Numbered from the stretch's first letter, positions 1 through 6,380 are shown. The stretch: 6,907 bases of DNA from Bacteriovoracaceae bacterium (GCA_023151145.1 JAKLJM010000117.1:1-6907); one strand, 5' to 3'. The notes: a model not told the origin generated them from the letters alone. Numbers and translations are program-made.

Positions 1-56
1 TTATGAGTTAGATTCGCCTGCTTTTCTAAGGCAGCAATCAGGTCTGCTTTAGTCAT
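1..56 (-). CDS. HU/IHF-family DNA-binding protein, N-terminal fragment
   Basis: Only the first 18 codons lie in the window; the rest continues past base 1. The residues read MTKADLIAALEKQANLTH, which matches the opening helix of bacterial HU/IHF histone-like proteins (typical start M-[TN]-K-[AS]-[DEQ]-L-I). Such proteins are about 90-100 residues, bind DNA as dimers and bend or compact the nucleoid. The start codon at 54-56 is preceded by a good AAGGAG ribosome site (complement of 64-69) at a normal distance, which supports it as the true start. Eighteen residues cannot separate HU from IHF-alpha or IHF-beta, so no gene symbol is given. It is transcribed away from the lipoprotein gene at 323. 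Confidence 0.72.
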   Translation of the reverse strand, partial: MTKADLIAALEKQANLTH

Positions 57-322
57 AATAATTCTCCTTATTGAATGCCAACTTATCGAATTAAGTTCTT
101 AAAACTTTAGCGATTTTATTGTCCGAGCGAAGTTTTTTTCCCCACTTCTCACTCCCTGCCCCAAAATAGAGGCAAATGTCAGAAATGGATCTTAACCCCG
201 AATCCCCCTAAGATCAATGATATCGGCAAGTTAGGCTTAAGTCGAGAAAAGCTTCAGATATCCGCCCAAAGTCCTCTAAAATTTACTTAAGCTTTTTAAA
301 TAAAAGACGAAAAACTTTTAAG
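57..322. other. Divergent intergenic region between HU/IHF-like gene and lipoprotein gene
   Basis: This 266-bp stretch holds no gene that I can support. It must carry the 5' signals of two divergent genes. Visible items are the AAGGAG ribosome site of the leftward gene (64-69); an imperfect palindrome TTAAGTTCTTAA at 91-102, in the expected leader of that gene; five C-runs of 3-5 bases between 140 and 208 (G-runs on the minus strand), conspicuous in AT-rich DNA; the dyad at 188-215; and an imperfect A/T-rich inverted repeat (286-297 with 310-322) ending just before the rightward start codon. I find no convincing rightward promoter and no strong Shine-Dalgarno sequence for the lipoprotein gene. 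Confidence 0.6.
188..215. promoter_or_regulatory. Operator-like dyad GATCTTA-N14-TAAGATC, possible promoter of the HU/IHF-like gene
   Basis: Two perfect 7-bp inverted arms (188-194 and 209-215) flank a C-rich 14-base centre. On the minus strand, TTGATC (complement of 212-217) and TAAGAT (complement of 189-194) are 17 bp apart. They could act as -35 and -10 boxes for the leftward HU/IHF-like gene, each matching the sigma-70 consensus at four of six positions. The leader would then be about 125 nt. Each box is largely one arm of the dyad, so the promoter reading may be a by-product of the symmetry. A protein-binding site or an RNA hairpin are alternatives. Confidence 0.3.
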
Positions 323-2035
323 ATGAAGATGATGAGAAAAACTGCGACCTCACAATTTATAACCTATTCGTTGGGCCAAAATATTTGGTCGGTGAAGAAC
401 GTTATCTTGTTAACACTTATCTTCACTCTTAGCGCCTGTCTTCCAGAAGCAACAGGTTCAAAACTTAGAAAACTTTCAGGATCTGCTATTTATAAAGATA
501 ACCAAAAAGGTTGTGGCGAGAAATATTTTGTTTTCTCTACGGGCAATACTTGTGTGGAAGCTTGTACAGATTATGAAGGAACTCATGTTGGTTCTTCTGA
601 AGAAATAGCGGAAGTAAAAAAAGAAGCGAAAGAAGATATTCTTACCATCATTGAAAATTCAAAAGGTGTTTGTATTGATGATGTTGAAGTAATCAAAAGA
701 CCAACCAACGCCTTTAATATTGAACCGACGACTTGTTCTTGTCGAAATGGTAAGTCGGATGTGGTGAATGATTGTGATGCTACCTGTGCGACTAAAACCA
801 ACAGCGCTAATGCCATTCTTTATCTAAATACAACTCCAAGCGCGGAAGTTTTATTAAATGATAAACTTAAAAATCTTAATAACTGGTGCCGTGTTCAACT
901 TGAAGATGGACTTGAAGCTCCTGAGTGTTATTTAAAGTTATGGGATGGATCTAGTGAACAATATGTTCCTTTAAATACTTTTGTAAATTCAAACTCTGCC
1001 ACTGCCGACATCTCAACAGTGACAACATTTAATAAAACTTATATTGCTTCCATTGTTGAAACAAAATCAGGAGCTAAAACTGGTGAGTTTCAAATTTATC
1101 GTAAACCACAATCATCAAGCTCAACGGTTCAAGGTGCATTAAAAATTACTCCGATCTCACAATATACTTGTATCACTTACGGTGGAACAACCGCGACATC
1201 GGGTGAATTTTTACGTAATTCAGAAGCACGTATCTTTTATTATTACGCTTCAAATGAAACTCCTGCACCAGTGCCTCCTTATGCTTCTAATAAACCAAGA
1301 AACGTCGTGTGCCACGACGAGTTCTTACATCCTGGAAATGATTCTGCGGAATACCCAAGATTAGAAAATATTCCTCTTCATTTTTCGATGTGGGATAAAA
1401 CTGATCCAAGATTTGTGGAAGATGCTGCAACAAAAAAATTAGCGATTAATAAAGTTTTAGAGGATCGATACTTTGAAGAAACTAACGGCCAATCGGCCAC
1501 ATTTGGATTCTTCACTCAAGTAACTTACCCAAATCGTCCATCTGTGGGTACAACCACTCAAACGGCCATTCCTATGGGTTATATGATGATTGCCTTCGTC
1601 GACTCACAAGGGAAAGCTTTTTGCCCTAAACAATCTGATTTTTCCGGTAATGACCTGATTTATAATATTCTTGGCGAATACATTCCTGAAACAGAAGCTC
1701 TGTACTTAGCTGAAAAAGAAGCAGAAGTTATTCAAGAAGGTTCTGACTTTAAAACAGTTTACGGAAATATGTTTATTACTGAATCAAAAGTTTTACCAGT
1801 AGCTTTTTATATTGAAAATGGTCTTAAGATAAAAGCTTCTTCAGGAAATATGGCCTCAAAAACCATCCATTTCTATTGGCCGATAGACTCCAGAGAAGAT
1901 CCACTCTTCCAAGGAAATAGAAAACTCTATACCATTAGATCTCCTGACAACTTAAGTGGTCAAACTCCAACTGGAATTCCAACGAGTATTCGTCCTAATG
2001 ATAAACGTATTGGGTGCGTCCCTAGATCGTTTTAA
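323..2035 (+). CDS. Cysteine-rich predicted lipoprotein of unknown function
   Basis: I do not recognise this 570-residue protein. A hydrophobic stretch (about residues 27-38) ends in the lipobox L-S-A-C, so Cys39 is the likely lipidation site. The residue after it is Leu rather than Asp, which under the E. coli sorting rule would suggest the outer membrane. Fourteen further cysteines (64, 77, 81, 117, 138, 140, 151, 155, 189, 202, 283, 330, 434, 565) are an even number, consistent with disulfides outside the cytoplasm. Two clusters share a C-x(10-12)-C-x3-C pattern (64/77/81 and 140/151/155). The rest is rich in Thr, Ser and Asn and looks like beta-structure. The start is uncertain: ATGs occur at codons 1, 3 and 4, GTG at codon 24 (392) would give a shorter signal peptide, and none has a strong ribosome site. 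The last 14 bases overlap the convergent gene. Lipoprotein nature is well supported; the role is unknown. Confidence 0.8.
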   Translation: MKMMRKTATSQFITYSLGQNIWSVKNVILLTLIFTLSACLPEATGSKLRKLSGSAIYKDNQKGCGEKYFVFSTGNTCVEACTDYEGTHVGSSEEIAEVKKEAKEDILTIIENSKGVCIDDVEVIKRPTNAFNIEPTTCSCRNGKSDVVNDCDATCATKTNSANAILYLNTTPSAEVLLNDKLKNLNNWCRVQLEDGLEAPECYLKLWDGSSEQYVPLNTFVNSNSATADISTVTTFNKTYIASIVETKSGAKTGEFQIYRKPQSSSSTVQGALKITPISQYTCITYGGTTATSGEFLRNSEARIFYYYASNETPAPVPPYASNKPRNVVCHDEFLHPGNDSAEYPRLENIPLHFSMWDKTDPRFVEDAATKKLAINKVLEDRYFEETNGQSATFGFFTQVTYPNRPSVGTTTQTAIPMGYMMIAFVDSQGKAFCPKQSDFSGNDLIYNILGEYIPETEALYLAEKEAEVIQEGSDFKTVYGNMFITESKVLPVAFYIENGLKIKASSGNMASKTIHFYWPIDSREDPLFQGNRKLYTIRSPDNLSGQTPTGIPTSIRPNDKRIGCVPRSF

Positions 2036-2873
2036 AAAATACTTTTTTGACAATTTTTATGGTGGGAGTAAGCTCTTCTTGAAAGACATACCAAAAGATA
2101 AAAATTCTTATTCCATTAATTAAAACAAATCGACTAAAACCCCAAAAGAGTGCCGTGAAAAAAGGCATGGTAGGATTCATGATCACTTTTTTTAGAATTA
2201 TACTAAAAACAAGAGTCCCTAGCATCCACCAAAAAAAGACAATGAACTTATCCTTTTTCTCGCTCATACTAACAAGTTTAGGAAGGGCTTCTTTATCTTT
2301 AAGCATGGCAACTGCTAATGGATAAAGCCTTGGCTCAAATTCAAAAATTTTCTTGGTCCAACTCCCCTCATTTTTTTCTTTTAAAAGCTTAGTGATTTCT
2401 TCATCGCTTAAAAGAGAAATAGGCCCGAGCATAAAGGTGACGTTCTCTGAAAGTTTTCTAGATTCTAAATCTTTTGGCAGCAGCATTTTTTTATAAGCAG
2501 GTTTAGGGCGATTTTTACGTTCTTCTAATAAGGCATCTTTACTAAACTGATCAAGCTCGTTGATCTCAGCCTCACTTAACTCTTCATCTGTAATGTCATT
2601 AAATTTTTGAGTGTTTTCTAAAACTTTTTTTGAATCTGCATTGTAATCGTTAAGAACTTTTTCTAGCTTTTGAATATCTTTATCATCAATACTTGGAGGA
2701 ATATTTCCCTCTCCTAGCCCCCGTTCGTTTAAACCTTCTTTCACCACATCGGGAACAGGTTTTGTCGGATCCTTCCGGCTATCAAGTTTTCGATCTGAAA
2801 CCACTGAAAAAATCGACGTACTCATAAAAATGAGTACGCCGAAAATGATTAACTTTGATTTTTTATTAGACAT
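2022..2873 (-). CDS. Unknown membrane protein translationally coupled to secF
   Basis: This 283-residue protein is not recognised. Residues 1-26 form a signal peptide or membrane anchor (K-rich start, then a hydrophobic run). Residues about 27-205 are strongly charged, rich in Lys, Glu and Asp, and probably helical, with short D/E-E clusters (D-E-E at 96-98 and 157-159). Two or three C-terminal membrane segments follow, about 210-228 and 236-264, the latter long enough for a hairpin and very rich in Phe, Trp and Ile. A short basic tail ends the protein. Its ATG overlaps the end of secF by 8 bp in the ATGTCTAA arrangement, the usual sign of coupled translation, so it is very probably made together with SecD and SecF. 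A role as an export accessory factor is inferred from position only. The stop codon lies inside the 3' end of the opposite lipoprotein gene. Confidence 0.75.
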   Translation of the reverse strand: MSNKKSKLIIFGVLIFMSTSIFSVVSDRKLDSRKDPTKPVPDVVKEGLNERGLGEGNIPPSIDDKDIQKLEKVLNDYNADSKKVLENTQKFNDITDEELSEAEINELDQFSKDALLEERKNRPKPAYKKMLLPKDLESRKLSENVTFMLGPISLLSDEEITKLLKEKNEGSWTKKIFEFEPRLYPLAVAMLKDKEALPKLVSMSEKKDKFIVFFWWMLGTLVFSIILKKVIMNPTMPFFTALFWGFSRFVLINGIRIFIFWYVFQEELTPTIKIVKKVFFKTI

Positions 2874-3801
2874 GTACTGGATTAGAATCTGATTTCTTCA
2901 CTTCTTTTTTAAAGAATCGATCAAATGCAAGAGTCGAAGCTGCTGCAACGAAAATCGATGAATAAGTACCAAAAGCCACACCCACGATCAAGGTAAAGAA
3001 AAAGTTCTTTAAATCACCGTCACCAGTTAAAAACATCGTGATCGAAACAAAGAAAACCCCAACTGAAGTAAGGATTGTTCTTGAGAGTGTATCGTTGATC
3101 GCTAAGTTGATATTGTGAGCAAGTGAAAGTGTTGGATCTTTTTCTTCTGCTTCACGAATTCTGTCATAAACAACAACTGTATCGTTAACTGAATAACCAA
3201 TAATCGCTAGAATTGCCGCTACTGTTGATAGCGAAAACTCAAAAGGAGAAAAAGCAATCAAACCAGCAACAATAACCACGTCGTGAATGAGAGAAATGAT
3301 AACACCGGGAGCAAACTTAAAATCAAAACGAATGGCCACATAGACCATGATCGCTAAAATTGCCCAAAGCATAGCTTTGATCGCCGACATTCTTAACTCA
3401 GCCCCTGCCTTTGGACCGACGATATCAATTTTTTCTACATCAACGTTTGTTCCCGTAAAAGATGCCGTCAAAGATTTTTTGATATTTTCAGAAACTTGGT
3501 TTAGTTGAGTTTCATCTGCTTGAACTTTAATAAGAACGTTATTCTCACTCACATCCCCGATGGTTTGAACCACGGCTCCTTTAAAGCCCGCTTTATCCAG
3601 AGAGTCGCGAATATCATCCATGCCAGTTTGTTTATCGAATTGAACTTGAACCTCAACTCCACCACGGAAATCTACTCCGTATTTCATGTTGTTCATAATT
3701 CCGTAGATCGCAATGATCATGATCACTACTGAAAAAATAGCGACATGTTTCATTTTAGAGACGAAATCAATTGTTGTACCAGATTTAATAATCTCAATCA
3801 T
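2866..3801 (-). CDS. secF: Protein translocase subunit SecF
   Basis: SecF is the smaller half of the SecDF proton-driven accessory motor, which helps SecYEG release proteins on the periplasmic side. At 311 residues it is close to the E. coli protein (323). Visible hallmarks are a first membrane helix (about 18-36), G-V-D-F-R-G-G at 42-48 opening the periplasmic domain, V-G-P-K-A-G-A-E-L at 128-136 just before the second helix, and five more helices (about 138-157, 165-183, 190-212, 242-259, 267-293). The family block G-Y-S-V-N-D-T-V-V-V-Y-D-R-I-R-E (202-217) and S-R-T (240-242) contain the conserved charged residues tied to proton transfer. The start has an AAGGAAG ribosome site (complement of 3806-3812). 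It follows secD by 22 bp and overlaps the next gene by 8 bp, so it is part of a secD-secF-unknown operon. Confidence 0.97.
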   Translation of the reverse strand: MIEIIKSGTTIDFVSKMKHVAIFSVVIMIIAIYGIMNNMKYGVDFRGGVEVQVQFDKQTGMDDIRDSLDKAGFKGAVVQTIGDVSENNVLIKVQADETQLNQVSENIKKSLTASFTGTNVDVEKIDIVGPKAGAELRMSAIKAMLWAILAIMVYVAIRFDFKFAPGVIISLIHDVVIVAGLIAFSPFEFSLSTVAAILAIIGYSVNDTVVVYDRIREAEEKDPTLSLAHNINLAINDTLSRTILTSVGVFFVSITMFLTGDGDLKNFFFTLIVGVAFGTYSSIFVAAASTLAFDRFFKKEVKKSDSNPVHV

Positions 3802-3823
3802 ATATCTTCCTTAAGTTATTTAA

Positions 3824-5530
3824 TTAAATTGAAAGCTCTTTAACACTTACTTTTTCAAGATAAAGTTCATATAAAACTTTCGAGACAAAATAAGACGTAT
3901 AAACGGTTACAACGATACCAATTAATAAAGTTACCGCAAATCCTCTGATTGGCCCTGTCCCAAAATTGAGAAGACAGATACCTGCAGCGGCTGTGGTGAT
4001 GTTTGAATCTAGAATTGTCCAAAGAGCATTATCGTAACCCACTTCGAAAGCTTTTTGCGCCGATAATCCTTTTCTCATTTCTTCTCGAACACGTTCAAAG
4101 ATAATGATGTTACCGTCGACGGCCATAGCAACCGTTAGGGCAAGACCAGCAATCCCTGGAAGAGTTAAAGTCGCTTCTAACATAACTAAGCAAGCGAATG
4201 TGAAAAGTAAGTTAACCACAAGTGTTCCAACGGCAATGACACCAGACATTTTGTAGTAAAGGACAGCAAAAACAAATGTTAAAATTAATCCAATCGTTGC
4301 CCCGAGCTGTGCAGATTTAATCGCATCAGCACCAAGGTTTGGACCAATTGTTCTTTGCTCTAAGAAGTCTAGTTGTACAGGAAGTGCTCCTGCTCTTAGA
4401 ACTAGTGCCAAGTCTTTAGCTTCTTTCATGATGTTATTGAAGTTTCCGCCACCCATAGTAATTTGAGCACGTCCACCACCAATTTTCGTTTGAATATTTG
4501 GCGCTGAATACACGTTACCATCCAAGATAACGGCCATTCTTCTCCCAATATTTTCACCAGTAATTTTTTCAAAACGAACAGCACCTTGTGGCTTAAATTC
4601 CATCGATACATATGGTTCATTTCTTTGTTGATCAATCTCCACCCGTGCATCTTGAAGATCGTCTCCAGTAATTTGTGGAGCAACTTCAACTAAATATGGC
4701 ATTAATTGATCGTTCTCAGTTTCAACTTTAGTTGTTCTTCTTTCAAAAGCTAATTCATAACCTTGAGGAAGATCTGCTTTTAAAAACTCATTCATTTGCT
4801 TTAAGTAATCAGAGAATCTGTCACCTTTTTTGAAAACAATTTGAGCAGCTTCTGCTTTTTTCATCCAATCCATTAAAGACGTTGGACTAACTGTATCGTT
4901 AACCATTTTGAATTCAAGTCTTGCCGTTTTACCGATGAGATCTTTTGCTCTTTCGATATCTCTTACACCTGGTAATTGAACGATAATGCGATCACTTCCC
5001 TGAGAAAGAATTTCAGGTTCAGTTACACCGAATTCATCAATACGGTTACGAATAACTTCGATTGATTTTCCAACTGATTGTTCTTCAATTTGTTTTTTAA
5101 TAGTAGATGATACAGCAATTTCTAAATTTACTCCGTCTTCTTTCGTAATACGAACAAGCCCTTGGTAAAATTCTTTAATCCGAGCAATGGTTGGCACCAT
5201 GTCGCTTGCTTTTTCTAAAATAAGCATTTGTTTTGGATCCATGGGATCTGTTGAATCCACTGAGCCCACTTGAAGTTTGATTCCTTTGTCTTTCATTAAG
5301 GTTTCAATTTTTCTTCCATAACCCTTTACTTCATCTGTATAAACTTTTTTAAAGTCGATACCGAGGACCATGTAAAGACCACCCTGAAGATCAAGGCCTA
5401 GATTAATTTTAGACTTAAACGGATATGAACTATCCTCAGAAAACTTCATAGCTGTTGGTATAATGAGCAGGATCGACAAGACGACCAATACCAACAAAAA
5501 ACTAAAGCGCATCCACCAGCTGCTTTTCAT
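3824..5530 (-). CDS. secD: Protein translocase subunit SecD
   Basis: SecD is the larger half of the SecDF export motor in the inner membrane. This 568-residue protein is a little shorter than E. coli SecD (615). An N-terminal membrane helix (about 7-24) is followed by the signature L-G-L-D-L-Q-G-G (44-51). A large periplasmic region of roughly 350 residues carries R-N-R-I-D-E-F-G-V (161-169) and Q-L-P-G-V (185-189). Next comes E-Q-R-T-I-G-P-N-L-G (391-400) before the C-terminal membrane domain (about 408-425, 430-450, 457-478, 510-523, 531-553). A-V-D-G-N-I-I-I-F-E-R (470-480) holds Asp472, equivalent to the essential proton-pathway Asp of E. coli SecD (D519). The start has an AAGGGAG ribosome site (complement of 5537-5543). 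No gene precedes it for 155 bp, and that gap contains a terminator and a likely private promoter. Confidence 0.97.
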   Translation of the reverse strand: MKSSWWMRFSFLLVLVVLSILLIIPTAMKFSEDSSYPFKSKINLGLDLQGGLYMVLGIDFKKVYTDEVKGYGRKIETLMKDKGIKLQVGSVDSTDPMDPKQMLILEKASDMVPTIARIKEFYQGLVRITKEDGVNLEIAVSSTIKKQIEEQSVGKSIEVIRNRIDEFGVTEPEILSQGSDRIIVQLPGVRDIERAKDLIGKTARLEFKMVNDTVSPTSLMDWMKKAEAAQIVFKKGDRFSDYLKQMNEFLKADLPQGYELAFERRTTKVETENDQLMPYLVEVAPQITGDDLQDARVEIDQQRNEPYVSMEFKPQGAVRFEKITGENIGRRMAVILDGNVYSAPNIQTKIGGGRAQITMGGGNFNNIMKEAKDLALVLRAGALPVQLDFLEQRTIGPNLGADAIKSAQLGATIGLILTFVFAVLYYKMSGVIAVGTLVVNLLFTFACLVMLEATLTLPGIAGLALTVAMAVDGNIIIFERVREEMRKGLSAQKAFEVGYDNALWTILDSNITTAAAGICLLNFGTGPIRGFAVTLLIGIVVTVYTSYFVSKVLYELYLEKVSVKELSI

Positions 5531-5561
5531 TAAAAACTCCCTTTTTTTTGATCCCTAGATC

Positions 5562-5586
5562 TGGTGGTGAATAAAAAAATCCACCA
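5562..5586 (-). promoter_or_regulatory. Alternative short hairpin in the secD leader (TGGTGG/CCACCA)
   Basis: On the minus strand TGGTGG (complement of 5581-5586), part of the downstream terminator arm, is perfectly complementary to CCACCA (complement of 5562-5567) across a 13-nt U-rich loop. A transcript that lacks the upstream terminator arm could fold this 6-bp hairpin instead, about 20 nt upstream of the secD ribosome site. In read-through RNA the larger terminator hairpin forms first, so this is not a classical antiterminator. The complementarity is seen directly; any function is inference. Confidence 0.35.
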
Positions 5587-5621
5587 TACTTTTAAAGATT
5601 TATCAAAAAAGTATAGTGGAT
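5573..5621 (-). terminator. Intrinsic terminator between tatA and secD
   Basis: The arms at 5607-5621 and 5579-5593 form a 15-bp stem around a 13-nt loop. The single non-Watson-Crick position (5585/5615) is a U-G wobble in minus-strand RNA but a C-A mismatch in plus-strand RNA. A run of seven T's on the minus strand (5579 down to 5573) overlaps the base of the stem and continues past it, while no such run follows in the other direction. Both facts point to termination of leftward transcription coming from tgt-yajC-tatA. The stem is only moderately GC-rich, so partial read-through into secD is possible. Confidence 0.82.
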
Positions 5622-5639
5622 ATGATTTGTTTGTGTAAA
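5610..5639 (-). promoter_or_regulatory. Likely sigma-70-type promoter for secDF, embedded in the terminator
   Basis: On the minus strand TTTACA (complement of 5634-5639) and TATACT (complement of 5610-5615) each match the -35 and -10 consensus at five of six positions, with an 18-bp spacer. Transcription would start near 5604, giving a leader of about 74 nt to the secD start codon. The -10 box lies within the upstream arm of the terminator hairpin and the predicted start lies in its loop. RNA made here therefore lacks that arm and should not form the terminator. The sequence match is direct; use in vivo is inferred. Confidence 0.62.
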
Positions 5640-5640
5640 T

Positions 5641-5682
5641 GTTAAATTTAACGAGGCGGAATCTCTGAGTTAAATGATTAAC
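5641..5682. promoter_or_regulatory. Two related GTTAA/TTAAC palindromes upstream of the secD promoter
   Basis: GTTAAATTTAAC (5641-5652) is a perfect 12-bp palindrome starting one base upstream of the predicted -35 box. GTTAAATGATTAAC (5669-5682) has the same 5-bp outer arms around four central bases and ends just before the tatA stop codon. Their centres are 29 bp apart. The position suits a transcription factor acting on the secD promoter. A/T-only palindromes arise fairly often by chance in such DNA, so the claim is tentative. Confidence 0.38.
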
Positions 5683-5685
5683 CTT

Positions 5686-5994
5686 TTAGCTATGAGATTC
5701 AGGTTTTTTTGTCATGACCTCAGAACTTTCATCCTTAGTTTCCGTTGTCGATGCCACAGACTTTTGTGGATCATAGGCCACAGGCTCTAGTGTATTTGCT
5801 ACGGTTTTCGAAGTCTCTTTTTGATCTGGCTCAACTGGTTTATGAATTTCTTGCATCATTTGATCTTTTGCCTTATTAAATTCACGAACAGCTGACCCAA
5901 GGCCTTTTGCTAGTTCTGGTAATTTTTTTGGCCCTAAGAAAAATAGAGCAATTAAGAAAATAAGAAATAATTCGCCAGCCCCTAAACCAAACAT
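5686..5994 (-). CDS. tatA: Twin-arginine translocase TatA/TatB-family protein
   Basis: This 102-residue protein belongs to the family that forms the transport pore or substrate-relay part of the Tat system, which exports folded proteins with twin-arginine signals. It has a very short N-terminus, one membrane helix (about 7-20), a hinge F-L-G-P-K-K-L-P-E-L (19-28), an amphipathic helix (about 25-45, G-L-G-S-A-V-R-E-F-N-K-A) and a hydrophilic Thr/Ser/Pro/Glu-rich tail typical of the family. Glu8 and the Gly-Pro hinge recall TatB, whereas L-P-E-L, the V-R-E-F segment and the short length favour TatA, so the A/B label is uncertain. The start has a GAGG ribosome site (complement of 6000-6003) at five bases. 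It follows yajC by 22 bp, so they are probably co-transcribed, and a terminator follows. No tatC is in the window. Confidence 0.93.
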   Translation of the reverse strand: MFGLGAGELFLIFLIALFFLGPKKLPELAKGLGSAVREFNKAKDQMMQEIHKPVEPDQKETSKTVANTLEPVAYDPQKSVASTTETKDESSEVMTKKPESHS

Positions 5995-6016
5995 ATGTAC
6001 CTCAATTTAACAGAAA

Positions 6017-6373
6017 CTATTTTGTTTCTTTGTTTTCTAGAATGCTTTTTGCCATTCCACCGATTTGTGAGCGAACAACTTTTAATTTTACGCCCTCTCC
6101 CATATCAAGTGTTACAACTTTATCATTCAAGCCGTGAATTGTCCCAATAAGACCAGATTTGGTATAAATTTCATCACCTTTCGCTAGTTTAGAAATCATA
6201 TCTTGCTCTTCTTTCATTCTTTTTTGTTGAGGTCTAAGCATTAAGAAATAGAAAACCACAAATACGAGGACAAGTGGTAAAAATTGAAAAAGTGGGTTTC
6301 CTTCAGCAGCTGCTCCCTGAGCAAAAACATTTGAAGTCATTAGTAAAGTTACAAGAGTCGCGAGAAATTTCAT
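6017..6373 (-). CDS. yajC: Sec translocon accessory protein YajC
   Basis: YajC is a small inner-membrane partner of SecDF. With the start chosen here it has 118 residues (E. coli 110). A signal-peptide-like N-terminus (residues 1-18, ending N-V-F-A before Gln) is followed by a second hydrophobic helix (about 28-46) that runs into the family hallmark L-R-P-Q-Q-K-R-M-K. A small cytoplasmic beta-domain follows, with K-G-D-E-I-Y-T-K-S-G-L-I-G-T-I. The frame is open further upstream to an ATG at 6433. That start would overlap tgt, lacks a ribosome site and would place a charged 20-residue extension before the signal peptide, so the Met at 6371-6373 with its AAGGA site is preferred. It sits 37 bp after tgt and 22 bp before tatA. 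A cleavable-looking signal peptide is not seen in E. coli YajC; whether it is cut is unknown. Confidence 0.95.
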   Translation of the reverse strand: MKFLATLVTLLMTSNVFAQGAAAEGNPLFQFLPLVLVFVVFYFLMLRPQQKRMKEEQDMISKLAKGDEIYTKSGLIGTIHGLNDKVVTLDMGEGVKLKVVRSQIGGMAKSILENKETK

Positions 6374-6380
6374 GAAATCG

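Noticed and set aside
140..208. G-quadruplex on the minus strand
   Set aside because: The G-runs are separated by loops too long and uneven for a canonical four-run quadruplex.
583..816. Open frame of 77 codons on the minus strand inside the lipoprotein gene
   Set aside because: It lies fully opposite a well-supported coding region, has no ribosome site and resembles no family; it is an antisense shadow.
1182..1364. Open frame of 60 codons on the plus strand in another frame of the lipoprotein gene
   Set aside because: It is fully contained in the larger gene with no signals of its own.
1974..1983. Palindrome TGGAATTCCA as terminator of the leftward operon
   Set aside because: It is a short palindrome within the lipoprotein coding region, with no loop and no following T-run on the minus strand.
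3505..3732. Open frame of 75 codons on the plus strand opposite secF
   Set aside because: It is antisense to a conserved housekeeping gene, whose codon constraint explains the open frame.
4426..4689. Open frame of 87 codons on the minus strand inside secD
   Set aside because: It is an out-of-frame shadow of secD with no recognisable domain.
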